Below, in pieces: positions 1 through 11,130 of a stretch of DNA of 64,000 nt (positions are counted from its first letter, which is position 1; each line of letters starts with the position of its first letter). Where the stretch lies: assembly GCA_031213475.1 (NCBI GenBank), contig JARUPZ010000009.1, positions 8,837,601 through 8,901,600 on the forward strand, in the 5' to 3' direction. The DNA is from Nereocystis luetkeana. Taxonomy: Eukaryota; Sar; Phaeophyceae; Laminariales; Laminariaceae. The translations under genes and the position numbers were made by a program. Below the pieces are notes generated by a model. It did not search any database and was not told the origin of the DNA. It was given only the letters and a program-made list of their open reading frames with translations.

Positions 1-1342
1 CAAGGGCAGGGGGAGCAGGCCAGAAAAACAAAATCATCGGGTTTTTTTCGCAGAAACAAGAGGTTTTACACGCAAGTTTTATTCCTTCAACGAAAAAGAC
101 TAGTTAAGACGTTGGAAGGGTAGCATTACGATATATATGGAGACGGTATCCTTGCAGATAAGCAGGTGTAACTAAGAACTCCATGGTGTACCATCTATTC
201 GTCCAGGTTTAGGTTCATCTCGAGACAGCCCCATCACGCGACCAGCTAGCTGCGTACCGGACAAGGCTTGGCAATAGAGCGAGCGGCCTCGAACAGTTGG
301 AGATGGGTCATGCCCGGAGGGAAATTTTTTCAATCATGTGGCTGCGCAACGTGCACATAGTGAACGGTTGATTACAGCAGCACGTATAGCAGCACGGAGA
401 ACGCTAGATACAAAGTATTCGAAGCAGTTGTGTTATGGTGGCCATCCCATGCTCCCCAAAAATGGAAACGACAAATGTAATTTATAGTTTGCTTGCTGCT
501 GTTGCTGCTGCTGCTACCCAACCAAAGCCGTACGGGCACGAGAACGAGTACTTTCTTCAGAACGATGCACCCCGCCCGAGACCAAGCGGGCGCACAGCGT
601 ATACCGAGGGAATCAAAAGGACAACTTTGTGGTCTGCTTCAACCCCGATTCTGTTTTGCTCCTCCTGTTACGGTGTTGGTGAGTATAATATAGTTTTCGC
701 GAGCAGTAACGTTGGGGCTCTATCATATTGATCGATAAAACAATGCGTTACGACCTCGATAACCAGTCGTCACACCGGAAGGATGGATCCTCCACCACAC
801 CAAGCGGACGCAGAGCGTATAGTAAGAGTGGCCTGTAGCTCGTCACCCGTCAAACTTCAGCATAACCTCTCGAGCCTGTTTGCTCAGCGGATGTCGTATT
901 GTGTCAGATAGGGCGACTTGTAGTAGCAGGTGACATTGTTTTGGATCGTTAAGACAACGACAGCAGCGATCGTTTCTGTAAGATTGCCGGTCTGTGAGCT
1001 TGATATTTTGGGCGATGTTCTACATAGATAGGTTGTTACTGGGTTCACACTAATAATTTGCAATCCTCAGAAAACTAACAGTATCGTCGAGCAGAGGGGC
1101 CATGGGTAGCATCAGAGATCGGAATGACCCCGTGTTTCTTTTTGTTCGGGTTGGACATTATACGTTAGGCAAGTACGTCCGTGCGTGCAGTTGACTCACT
1201 GTTTCACCTCATATGCAGCATGCAGCAACAAAAAATACGAATTGCGCACATTGTAGCATGTAACACCAAGTATCAGAAGTAAACACATGTGAACAACTAC
1301 TACTGTGGTTGCAATATTATTGATGATGATGTTATCTCATTA
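1..1342. other. Intergenic, no gene recognised
   Basis: Only short frames with no recognisable domain are present. A GC-rich phrase near 560-600 (CCAAGCGG followed by GCGTAT) recurs in diverged form near 798-818, suggesting a small old duplication. A CTG-rich run lies at 490-515. Confidence 0.5.
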
Positions 1343-1449
1343 TTACGGGGGACCATAGTTAACAGGACCTATGGTACACATAACAACCTATATGTTTTAA
1401 ACCATTTTTACTAACAACATTTGGTCCTGATAATTATGGCCCCCAGTAA
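1343..1449. mobile_element. MITE family A, copy 1
   Basis: A 107-bp element with terminal inverted repeats reading TTACGGGGGACCATAGTTAA on the left and the diverged complement on the right (ending CCCCAGTAA). The interior is AT-rich and encodes nothing. Three more copies of almost the same length occur in this window (44594, 46690, 50798). The outer TTA/TAA could be a TA target duplication of Tc1/mariner type, but this cannot be settled here. Confidence 0.8.
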
Positions 1450-1944
1450 TAATAATAGCAGGTTCATTGCATGTTACCAGGTACGTTACTATTTTATGCA
1501 TCCAACTGTAGCCGGCAAAATAATACCCGTTTGAAATTTCGATACTAGATCAAGCGATGACTGTATTTCCGTCCATTATGTGTCCTTTTAGTGTAGTACC
1601 TGGTGTACTTCAGAGCTGTAGCAGTGCCTAGGTACAGCAGCATTATTACCTGTTACGTACACGTATGTAGAAGTAGTTATGTCGTGTAGTCGTACTTTAC
1701 TACGGTATGTTCAGGCAGCAGAGGATCTCACGCAGCAGTAAGTAGACGTATAGACTCCTTTGCTTCGCTCGGCGTCAACTAACTGCGTCTCTCCAACCCA
1801 GTAATTTTTAAAGTGTCCAAAGTGTAACGTCCAAACTCCAGACTGAACGTACGAAATGGCTCGCATCCTGTGTCCCAGGTCAAGTATCGTCAAGCTCAAC
1901 CCCGTATCGAAAACGCCTTTTCAAGTCTAAGGGAGTTTTTCTTC

Positions 1945-2344
1945 TTTACTATTTTTTTTTCCCCGGCCCCGCTACTAAAAATTGCCTATTATGCTATTTT
2001 TTCTGTTTTCGCTCATCCCATTCATTATCTTCGCACATCTTCTTCTCTCTCTCCTTCCAACTCGTAACTCAGATCCGGGGTCACATTGCAGGCTCTTCTC
2101 CCCCCTTCCCGCTACGGTACGTGCCTTCATTTTTATCGCGAGGAGATTTCAGCCTTTTCTTCCCTCGTCGACTCGCATCGAATTGTGCCTACCCACGCTG
2201 CAAGGCGCTCTCAACAATTGAATCCTTTTTATTTATTTTTTTATTTTTGCAAACTAAGTCGAAGCCCGACCCACCTGGGGCTCGAATCCAGCACTCAAAC
2301 CCAAGTAGAATTCGAGGTTAACCACTTGAACCACCGGGGCGACA
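1945..2344 (-). mobile_element. tRNA-derived SINE, family A
   Basis: Read on the minus strand, the head at about 2344-2270 has an RNA polymerase III A-box-like segment (TGGTTCAAGTGGTTAA) and a B box (GGATTCGAGCCCC), as in tRNA-derived SINEs. The body runs to lower coordinates and ends in an A-rich tail, seen as T runs near 1936-1965 on the plus strand. It matches the SINE at 40161-40506 over most of its length. Promoter boxes, tail and a second copy together make a SINE more likely than a tRNA gene. Confidence 0.75.
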
Positions 2345-2389
2345 TATTAATAGAGGATAAAGCTGTGATTGAATATCAATAAATCTAAT

Positions 2390-4325
2390 GTAAAAAAAAG
2401 GAAATCAACACAAGACTTTCACACTCACTCCTACGACGCGTAGAGGCCCCACGGTGTCGGAAAAGAAGACAGAGGCGATCGTCCTACAAACACCAGACCA
2501 GACAACCCTCGCACCACCGCTCGTCATCGAAGCGGCAGGCCAGAGGTATCAGAGGACGACCCAGTTCATATACCTACGCGGCGTTATCCACGAAACCGCT
2601 GCCCTTTCGCTCGAAATCGACCGACGGATCCGCCTCATGCGAGCATGCCTGCCCCCCTTAGCCTTTAAAGTCCGAATACTGAAGGCCGAGGTTATTGAGA
2701 CCCTACTGTTGTACGGGTGTGTAACGTGGACCCTCAGAGCGGAACACTTTGCCAAGCATCCAACGGCTCACCACCAAGTCCTGTTGCGAGTCATTGGCTT
2801 CCAGGGCCGACTTCGTACTGACCATGCCACCCTCTCGTACGCGAAGGCCCTCAAGATGACACATGCATTGCGAGAGCATCGAAACGACCATTCGTAAACG
2901 GCGGCTCTTCTTTGCGGGGGGCGTGGCACGGCAAAGCAAGGAGCGATTACCCAGTCGGGTGATGTTCGGGACGATAGCTGGTGGGGAGAACCCGAGACCA
3001 GGCGGACAGTGTAAGACTTGGCATAGATGCATTGTCGAAGACCTTAGGGAGTTCCGAGCCACCGAAGGGTCAACGGAAGCTGCCCCCTTGGTGTTTGGAG
3101 TTCAGACCGCGTTGTGGTCCACTGCAGCCAAAAAGGTCGGGAAGTGGTACCGGGGGATCCTTGAAGCAGCCGAACGGTTCATGGTGAGGTGGCACGAAGC
3201 TGAGGCTGAAATGAGTGGGCAGCACCGCGCATCCGCCGTAGATGGTGTCCAAGGGAATGGGGGTGGAGGGGGCAACAGGAGAAGTGGCAGAAAGCCCGAC
3301 CAAGGGAATGCAGAGAGGGGGGGGAACAGGAGGGGTAAAAGGGAAACTGCGGTAGACGAAAGTAGGAAGGAGAGGGCAGACAGGGTAGCAAGGCACCAGG
3401 CCTACTAGGAAGTAGAACATTACCATACTACTAGTGCCACCAACCGATACAGCTGGTTCGAACAAAGGTCTTCCCTTGTCTTCTCTTTTTGTTTTGTTTT
3501 TTTCTGTTTTGCGCTGACTCTCCGTGATTTTCAGTTTATATTTTTCTCTTCCTTTTCTGATTGATACGCCGTACTAAAGAAGCCGTGTGGCGTGGTTGGA
3601 TGACGAACCTGCTCTGCTCGCCTCGTATTGTCTGACGCCAAGGGGCTGGGCATAGTTGTCGAACGCAGGGCGGAGACGGCAGTCTGGGTAGCAAGGCACC
3701 AGGCGGATTAGCAGGGGGAACCTGGCTATACCACTCGTACCACAAACTGCTGCCGCCAATTGGTAAGGTGCTTTGGGCTTTGGTCTGCCTGTTATATTCC
3801 CTTTGATATGAATATTTCCTTGGTTCTTTGTCTTGCTCTGTTTACAAGCAGTGGTGCTTTTGTTATTTTTTCTTTTTTCCAGATCGTTCTTTTTCAAGTG
3901 TTGGCCACCTCGCCTGCGGGGGGGGGGCACGACAGATTGTTTCTCCTAGCTTTTGCTTTCATTTTGTTGTTGTTTTCTCTCGATTTGTCTACCGGGTACT
4001 TCGTTATTGTTTTCTCTTTGATTGTTGCTTTTTGTTTCTCTAGTTCATAGAGTGTATATGTCGTGTCTGTCGTATATACTAGTATAATGGCATGACATTG
4101 CATTGCCCACTGCAGTGCTTACTGCATCCCAGGTACCAGGTACGTGGCAACTTAGTATCTCTGTGCCGTAGCGTTGTGACCACATAACTTGTATCTCTTC
4201 TAAGATTGAAGAATCGGCACGGACACGGGTTGTGCTGGATGTCGACGGGTAGAAAGAACGGTTTAATGTGAATAACACACACAAGCACACACACTCGCAC
4301 ACACACAAACACGCACACACACACA
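2390..4325 (+). mobile_element. LINE, 5'-truncated, 3' portion
   Basis: The segment starts inside a non-LTR reverse transcriptase frame (2454-3408), continues through a long T-rich 3' untranslated part, and ends in a CA-rich microsatellite (about 4266-4325). Parts of the 3' region recur at 31605-32083 and 32084-32915 (minus) and 33976-34725 (plus), each truncated at a different 5' point. Differently truncated 5' ends with a shared 3' end are the signature of target-primed retrotransposition. The last 240 bp also occurs alone elsewhere. Confidence 0.8.
2454..3408 (+). pseudogene. LINE reverse transcriptase C-terminal remnant
   Basis: Two overlapping frames make up the C-terminal part of a LINE reverse transcriptase. 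The first (2454-2897) contains the thumb-region pattern FIYLRGVIHE..EIDRRIRLMRACL and LLLYGCVTWTL. The second (2863-3408) contains KRRLFFAGGVARQSKERLP and GENPRPGGQCKTW, typical of the tail that follows. The phrase 'ALKMTH...ESIETTIRKRR' is split between frames, placing a one-base frameshift at about 2860-2870. The catalytic core with its YxDD motif is missing upstream, so this is a dead 5'-truncated copy. Confidence 0.8.
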
Positions 4326-4607
4326 TAGACTCTTGAAAAGGGCATTGCCCAGGCCGACAATGAACCCTGGTATAAAATATGAAACTTGGTATATGAAATT
4401 TGGAATATGAAACTCTCAGGTGTATCTAAGTAAAAAGAACAAGTACGTGGCAGTATACGTGCAATCATTTTTACTGGTATAAGAACACTTGCGATAAGAA
4501 TTCCTATTTTTCTAGTCAAATTAGTTTTTGCTGTTCAGAAGAGTCTCAAAACTGCAAAATGAATGGATAAATCGCACTGTTAATCTAAAATTTTGTTCTG
4601 CTCATGT

Positions 4608-4941
4608 CCCCGGTGGCTTCGTAGGTGGTCCGCGTGCCTATCAGGATCAATTTCGTGGGTTCAAGTCTCACCGAGTGCATGCTCCTAGGGGCCTTTTCTC
4701 GCATAGAAAATAGATTAGCGGAAAGCGCGAGAGCGTGAGTCAGCTCCATCGGATAAAAATCGACGAGCAGTGAGAATGCTGAACCCTATGCGCGAGAAAA
4801 AATGAAGGCACGTACCTGGGGGGAGAAGGGTGATGACATAGAAGATCCCACGGATCGACGAGGGTATAGCCCACTGAGAGCTTAGCTCGGAAGTAAAAGT
4901 TACTATTAATAATAATAAAAATAAAGACATGGAAAAAAAGT
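4608..4941 (+). mobile_element. tRNA-derived SINE, family B
   Basis: The head contains an A-box-like TGGCTTCGTAGGTGG (from about 4613) and a B-box-like GGGTTCAAGTCTCACC. The segment GTGGG-TTCAAGT-CTCAC folds as a five-pair T-arm. Downstream, AAATGAAGGCACGTACC matches the body of family A, so the two families share a body segment under different tRNA-like heads. It ends in an AT-rich tail (ATTAATAATAATAAAAATAA). Confidence 0.65.
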
Positions 4942-6860
4942 TACGTGGAGAAAAAAAAGTTATATACGTACGTACCCCTTCCGTGGAGCAAAGAAATATA
5001 TAAAAAACGGTGCACCGTCCACGAATAAAGTATATTATTCCTTCTGTCCTTTCATTATCCGCCCCATCCTGTCATGACAAACCCAACTCGCGATACTGCT
5101 GTACCGTACCTCTACCCGCCGAACCGTTTTGAAAACTCTTCGGTCCTACCCGGTCCCGTCCGAGCATGTATGATACGAGGTACCTGGTACGTATTTGTTC
5201 GTACCGAGTCGTGGGTATGTTGCAGCAGTCCAGCACCACCGTCGTCAGAAACATTCCCATTACACAAGTCAAAACATCTTGTCCCGTCTTCAATTATCCT
5301 TAGAATATGCGATGAATTATTTCCGGTGTGGATTTATTCAGTGCGGTGGTGGGTGGTGGAATGCTGTACTCCTTGCTGCCTAAGTGAAGTACGTTCAAAA
5401 TGCCGTGTGCTAAAAGATGCAGCCGGTCTCCGAAAACCGTACCATGATCGAGAAAGAAAGGGTGTTACAGGTATATATACCTGGTCACCCTTCGTCCGAA
5501 AAGAGTTACATACAAAGAACAAGTACAAAGCACACCTCTGCAGTCCTGCTGTTTGGCACAGGCTGGTATCCGAACTACTATTGGCTCGAAAAGGCCAGGG
5601 GGCGAGAATACCTGACTTTGTTTACTCTGCTGTCTCCCCTTCAAACGATGCTGACCATGTTTTAATCAAACACAGAGAGAGGTCATACACACGGATCCTA
5701 CCTTTTCTCTCCGTATGCGTCGGCGCTTCCTTGGGTGAAATTGTTTCGTACTCACGGGGTAGACTCTGTACTCGCACGTCATACATACGCGGGTTTCTTT
5801 TCATACATACATAGATGCGCACGTTGGTTTCAAGTTGTGTTCTTTGTGGTGTGTTACCTGCTTCAGATACGAAATTTACTGCGATGCGTACTCTGTTGTT
5901 TTCTAGGGTCACAACAATCGTTACAGCACAGGGAACGTACGGCATTTCGTTTGCACCACCCTGCATCGAGGTGGCTCTAGGTTAAGCACAGCAGGATATA
6001 TTCGTGCCGAGAAGGCGGTATATATAGCGAAGACCGCCTAAAAGCTGCGAAGCTGTCAACGCGCGGGGGGGGCGCTTATAGAGTACATTCCCTTGGCGCT
6101 TCCGCCGTGGCGAAACAAACGAAGCCTACGTTGTGACTCTATGCAGGCCGAGGTGGCGCCCGTCGTGGCGATATAGCCTTGGGAGAACATAACCATTCAT
6201 ATTTTGGAGGCCATGTGGCACGTTTAAAGCTGCAGGCGCATTCATTTTATATTTTAGAATTCAATTTTCACGAGGAAAACACCCCTCGTGGCGCGCGTTC
6301 TTATCTATCTGGTATCTGCTTTACCTCACCTTGAATTAAACGGATGAGGTATACCTGATGTTGGGTACAGCCCAAAACAACATAAAAATATATTCATGCA
6401 CGGAATAACTAAACTTTTTACGAACAAGAAGCCGATATTTGAAGTTTTTCGTTGGTTTTAAACGAGTTTTTTTCTGAAGATATTCTGTCTGATCACACTG
6501 CCACTGTATTGTGCAGCCCTCAACAAAGAAAAAAAGATGTCAATATATCGGGAGATGACTCGTCTAGTCTCACATTGGTCGGCGCCGACAAACGACAATC
6601 CCCGAAAACATTTCTTGCCGAAAATAAATGCCCGAAAACGTTTTTTGCCGTTTATTTACCTAAACAAGCAGACTTTTAAAAAATGAAAAAATCGTGAAGA
6701 TCCAACGCCGCCGTCAATCAAGTACCATGAAAGGGTAACATTCGAATTGCCTATCATCGGCTCCAAAATCACTATATTTACTTTAGACCAAATATTACGA
6801 GAAAAATTTGAAGGGGTCTGTTCATTTTTGCCGAAAACGGTCGATTTACTCGACCGGACT
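4942..6860. other. Intergenic, no gene recognised
   Basis: A 246-codon open frame at 5074-5814 (plus) has no recognisable domain and overlaps open frames on the other strand; it reads as chance. A TACCTGGTA word is at 5181. Several AT-rich and palindromic stretches are present. No tRNA or repeat family shared with the rest of the window was found. Confidence 0.5.
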
Positions 6861-6990
6861 GTTACAAACACCGGTAGACTCCTCAGGATGCTTACCCTAG
6901 TTTTCCGAGAGATTTATGGAGCACTGTTACAAACACCGGTAGACTCCTCAGGATGTTTACCCTAGTTTTCCGAGAGATTTATGGAGCACT
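6861..6990. repeat. 65-bp tandem duplication
   Basis: Two head-to-tail copies of a 65-bp unit beginning GTTACAAACACCGGTAGACT, at 6861-6925 and 6926-6990, differ at a single base (C versus T). The near-identity points to a recent duplication. Confidence 0.95.
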
Positions 6991-7446
6991 TTTCTTTTCA
7001 TCCAGAGTCCTAGTTGGACTGTTCGGGCATATTTCCCGATCTATCTGAGGAAATCATGATTTTTCATGAAAAATCTTCCAAGATCCATTATTTCTGTACC
7101 CAGTTCTGACCGACAGCCTTGATTCTGAGCCTCCAGAGAAAACTGATTGCCTGTTCCAAAAACAGAAGGTACTCTAGGACTCCGGAGAAACGGAAATTGT
7201 TCCTGAAAGCTCTCAAATAACTACGGGGAGCATTTTGAGGAGTCTGTCGGAGTTTTTGGATTACCCGCCTAGTAAAACGAGTAATTTCGTCCTAAAACCC
7301 CGGTTCTGAGAGCTCACAGAAATAATTTCCCGTATTAGTTGGTCTTATTCTCCTTTTTTAGCGAATTTGTTCTTCGCGCCACGAATATGTCATTTTCAAA
7401 TGTGAACTTGGCAAATCATTTTTCCTGTACATAGAACCCTGATTGA

Positions 7447-7683
7447 ATGGTGCGTGCAGATATTCAAGCAAACACCGAGTTCAACAGGTGGTATTTTGGG
7501 CTGACGCCGGGAAGAGACGCGCTGGATGCGCGGCACTTCGAGTCGGACCCAAGCGTCCAAGCCAGGCGGATTGCCACCGGTCTGGCGGCGAAGAGGTGTG
7601 GCGACTGCGCTAGAGCCAACCTGTCTGTCTTGGTTGTTGCGAGACAGGGGATGCGCCTAGGTCGGAGATCCCTTTTGCCGTAG
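7447..7683 (+). CDS. Small open frame, function unknown
   Basis: A 78-codon ATG frame (starts MVRADIQANTEFNRWYFGL) that looks more GC-rich than its surroundings. No domain, signal peptide or membrane segment is recognised. It stops where the 20-bp minisatellite begins. It could be an exon fragment, a transposon remnant or chance. Confidence 0.15.
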   Translation: MVRADIQANTEFNRWYFGLTPGRDALDARHFESDPSVQARRIATGLAAKRCGDCARANLSVLVVARQGMRLGRRSLLP

Positions 7684-7976
7684 GGGACCCCTCTTACCTT
7701 AGGGGATTCTGTCTGCCCTTAGGGGATCCACACTCACTTTGGGGGTCCCACCTAGCCTTAGGCGATCCCCAACAAGCTTAACCCCTTTAGAACCGCAGTC
7801 CCGTTATTATGGGGAAAACTCCTTGAAATTTGACTGGTTTGTCCCCAAAAACGGAACTGCGGTTCTAAAGGGGTTAAGGGATCATCAACAAACTTAGGGG
7901 AACCCAAACAGGCTTGGAGAATCCCGAATTGGCTTAGGGGATCCCAGACAGGCTTAGGGAACCCTCACCATGTGTG
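7681..7976. repeat. 20-bp minisatellite interrupted by a MITE
   Basis: About ten degenerate units of roughly 20 bp with consensus TTAGGGGATCCCAAACAGGC run head to tail. The best-preserved units are at about 7890-7970. The array is split at 7782-7873 by a small inverted-repeat element, after which the same repeat register resumes. Confidence 0.85.
7782..7873. mobile_element. MITE family B (piggyBac-like ends)
   Basis: A 92-bp element flanked by TTAA on both sides (7778-7781 and 7874-7877). Terminal inverted repeats are CCCCTTTAGAACCGCAGTCC and the near-complement ending in TGCGGTTCTAAAGGGG. TTAA duplications with CCC-starting ends are typical of piggyBac-type transposons. It interrupts the 20-bp minisatellite, so the insertion site is clear. 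A truncated relative lies at 39950-40033. Confidence 0.8.
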
Positions 7977-7979
7977 TAT

Positions 7980-9170
7980 TTTATGTGTACCTAACTTGTA
8001 CGGATCGTATGTGATACAGCAGTGTCTACATCCAGTTTGTTTTTCAGAAGGTATCGTAATCATTATGGCCTCCCATGACACCATTTGTGTGATATTACGA
8101 TATCACATAATGATGTAGATAAATCACCTGAATGTAATGTTGGAAAATCATGTTGTTAAACCATGTAGTTGAGTAGACGACACGGGTTTTCCCAGATGAA
8201 CAAGTTTCACTCGGTAAGTAAGTGTGTGTCCCATGCTCATTCGGCGGAGATACTAAATCTCCCGGACACATCGGGCACTTTGTTTCACTCTCTTGGAGCA
8301 TTTGCCCACTTACATAACAACAACCGGCTTATGTACGGGCGCAGACGACGTAGTCACCTGAGGAGATATAGGGAGGCTGTAAAGCTACACTAATCGCATG
8401 ACGGTCAAGCCTTTAGAACTCTGCTGCATGGGTATGAACGCGTCGACGAAGTTTCTTGTCCTCCCCTTTACGCCCAACCCTCCCCACCTCCCCCCTTGCG
8501 CGTTGAGGTTGACCTGTCTGTGAGTGGATCCGAGGTTGGTAGAATACGCGATGAGCGTCAGAGGTAGCTTTGGGGTAGCCTACTGCCGTACCATGACGAG
8601 TGTAGCTGTGCTGATGAAGAATCGTTGTGATAAAACGTCCGCCCTGTCTGCACGTTGTCTTGTTTGTCTAGCGCGTGATCCGTTTTTTAATATGGGATGA
8701 TACGTTGAACCCTGATCGATCAACCATTGTAGCGTTTTTCTGACCTACTGTGTTGCTTCAATGGTCTACAGAATACGACGCAAGTGATATATATATGCTG
8801 CATGCGTGGGACGCCGTATAAATGCTTCACCCGCCAACAACACGTGTCATAATGCTTTCTGTTGATACGAGGATACCAGTTTGTTATTTGAGCAGATTGG
8901 AAGATGCGTATTTATGCGGCTCAACATTTGATACGTTCCAGCAGTGGGGGAGCTTCCTGATTGATGGTTGATTCCGTCTACATACAGCAGTTAGTTTCTA
9001 GCAGGGGATGCTTGTTGTACTGGGGTAGTTCATATTTTGGAGTCGCTTCCGTTGAGATTGATATATTATTCAGGAAAAAGCTGGGAAAATATGAGGTGAT
9101 CGCCAGGACGAATTTGAAAAGTACAATATATTGTTCCCCGCTTGACAAATGGTATATGCCCTCTACCGAG
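7980..9170. other. Intergenic, no gene recognised
   Basis: No frame with recognisable protein similarity. Frames at 8169-8393 and 8961-9245 are short; the second runs into the LTR. The region ends at the 5' LTR, preceded by CGAG, the left copy of the target duplication. Confidence 0.5.
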
Positions 9171-9453
9171 TGTTATAATACTGCTTTGTATGAGGTTGAA
9201 AGCCCAGTAACTACCTGGGTTCTGGCACTGGGATCATATTTGTAGTACCTGGTACTTGGAAGGCGTATCTTAGGTGGAAAACCAGGGGTTTTCCAGAGAG
9301 GCACGAGGATGGTTTCAGTCACCGTCGTGCACGAAAGGAATCAAGTGGCTCTTCTATCTCTAAGCCAACATCAACGTGAGTACCACCGAGTGCCGGCCTA
9401 ATAGGCAGACCTGTCCAGGGATACAAAATGTCCCCCTCTCCGTGATCTTAACA
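9171..9453 (+). repeat. 5' LTR
   Basis: 283 bp, begins TGTTATAATACTGC and ends GATCTTAACA. It aligns end to end with 22796-23071, apart from a 7-bp insertion near the TACCTGGTA word at 9246 and about 30 substitutions. It would carry the element's promoter; no TATA box can be assigned with confidence. Confidence 0.95.
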
Positions 9454-9455
9454 AG

Positions 9456-9473
9456 TGGCGTCTTCGGCTTATG
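9456..9473 (+). other. Candidate primer-binding site
   Basis: TGGCGTCTTCGGCTTATG begins two bases after the 5' LTR. Primer-binding sites start with TGG because they pair with the CCA end of a host tRNA. The tRNA species cannot be named from this sequence alone. Confidence 0.35.
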
Positions 9474-9565
9474 ACTTTTTGCCTTTTGCCGGTACAATTT
9501 TGGTTATCACTATTTTTTTCCTTTCGCTTACTTTTGTTTTTAGAGACAGTTTGAGCCACTGCACG

Positions 9566-10315
9566 ATGGAGACTCGCGAAGAGGGAGGGTCTGCTTCCCC
9601 TCGTGGTGGACGAGACACTGAGGCCCAGAGCCCCACAGTGCCCCACCGCCCAAGGCTCGTCGATGAAGATCGAGCGACTTGTACAACAGACCACCAAGCG
9701 GAGCGGGTGTCTCGGCAGGAGCCCCGTGTGGACGACGTGGATCGCGCGCCTTGTACAACACGCCCGCCCGAAGACCCAGGGCTGGGGCCCCTTGGCGAAT
9801 CTCGAGAAGCCTCCGGCAGACGGACCTCGTTCAAGATCTTTTCCGAGCTTTCTCGCTCGCCGGGTCGAGCTCTGTCGTTCAAGCCGCCTGGCTCCGCTGA
9901 GAACGTTCAGCCAGCTTCTTCCGCTCTGGGCCGGAGAGCGTCCGACCCTTCGGAGCGCGTGGCGCGCGTAACCAGCCAGGCCTTGAGTTTTGCAGTTTTG
10001 ACTCCCCACTCGTGCCATCTGCCGTCCAAGCCACCTGGCTCCGATGCGGGCGTGGAGCCAGCTGCTTCTGCTCTGGGCCGGAGAGCGTCGGACAAACCTG
10101 GACGTAGCGGTTTTCACGCCACCCAACTGCGCTCTTCGCCATCGGATCTACCTGCACCTGGGCCAGATGAGAGAGTGATTGGGACTGGTTTTCCGCCTCG
10201 CACGATTCTACTGCTGCCCGACCTCGCTCGTACGCGTAGGATAGCCGCGAGCGATGCGGCTTCTCGTGTTTTTTTCCGCAACGAGCGCGCACGATGCGAG
10301 TTTTTCCGTGCCTGA
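9566..10315 (+). pseudogene. Gag-like leader frame
   Basis: An open frame from the first ATG after the LTR (METREEGGSASPRGG) to a stop at 10315. It is rich in Pro, Ser, Arg and Ala, likely disordered, and contains internal duplications: (E/V)DRA.CTT at about 9664 and 9732, and a 147-bp repeat (KPPGS...SSALGRRASD) at about 9881 and 10028. It overlaps the next long frame, suggesting one ancestral gag broken by a frameshift near 10254-10315. No capsid signature is recognised in this part. Confidence 0.45.
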
Positions 10316-11130
10316 ACCACACGATGACACACTGGATTTCAGTATTGATCCCGTTTCCCTCACTGCTGTAGCTGCAAACGACGATTCCGCGTGGAAATTC
10401 CGTACTGCTGCGCGTTTTAGTACCGCTGGTAGAGGGGGAGAAGCGGCCGCTCGTGAGATTTTCCCCGCGCCTCGCCCACAAGACGGCACACAGGATTTCG
10501 GTATTGAGTCTACTTCCTTAGCGGTCGCTTGTGAAGATTCTCCCACGCCTCGCTCAGATGACGGCACACTGGGTTTCGGTATTGCGCCTGCTTTGCCCAC
10601 TGCTGTGCCCGCCCGCGCCGTTTCTGCTGAACACTCCAGTACGGCAGCGAGTTTTGATGATGGAGTTAAAGGGAGCGATATGGTCGCTCGTGATTATTTT
10701 CCCACGCCTCGCCCACAAGATGGCACACTGAATTTCGGTATTGCGCCTGCGTTTTCCGCTGCTGTGCGCACCCGCGCCGTTTCTGCTGAAAATTCCAGTA
10801 CGGCTGCGAGTTTTGATGCTGCTGTTAGAGGGAGCGATATGGCCGCTCGTGAAAATTTTCCCACGCCTCGCCCACAACACGGCACACTACATTTCAGTGG
10901 TGCACCTGCCTTTTCCTCTGCCGTAGCCACCCACGCCGATTCTGCTGGAACCTACAGTACTGCTGCCAGTTTTGAGACTGCTGCTAGAGGGAGCGAGACG
11001 GCAGCTCGTGTCATTTTTCCTGCGCCCCGCCCACAAGACGGCGTCGTGGAGTTCAGTATAGCGCCTACCATATCCGCTGCTGTAGCGACCCGCGACAATT
11101 CTGCTGAAAAATGTGCTGAGAAACAAATTA
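10305..11130 (+). repeat. 159-bp (53-residue) repeats in gag region
   Basis: Units start near 10305, 10464, 10542, 10701, 10860 and 11019. Spacing is 159 bp except one shortened unit of 78 bp. Each encodes a phrase like PRPQDGTLNFGIAPAFSAAV followed by a Ser/Ala-rich stretch. Both 159 and 78 are multiples of three, so the frame was kept during expansion, meaning the repeats arose while the frame was under selection. Confidence 0.9.

Noticed and set aside
2270..2344. tRNA gene on the minus strand
   Set aside because: A and B boxes are present, but the unit continues into a 300-bp body with an A-rich tail and has another copy at 40161-40506; it is a SINE head.
5074..5814. 246-codon plus-strand open frame as a gene
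   Set aside because: No recognised domain, odd composition (many Cys, Arg and Trp), competing open frames on the other strand and no splice or promoter context; chance is the simpler reading.
7681..7976. CRISPR-like array of short repeats
   Set aside because: Units are directly adjacent 20-mers with no unique spacers, and the genome is eukaryotic; it is a minisatellite.
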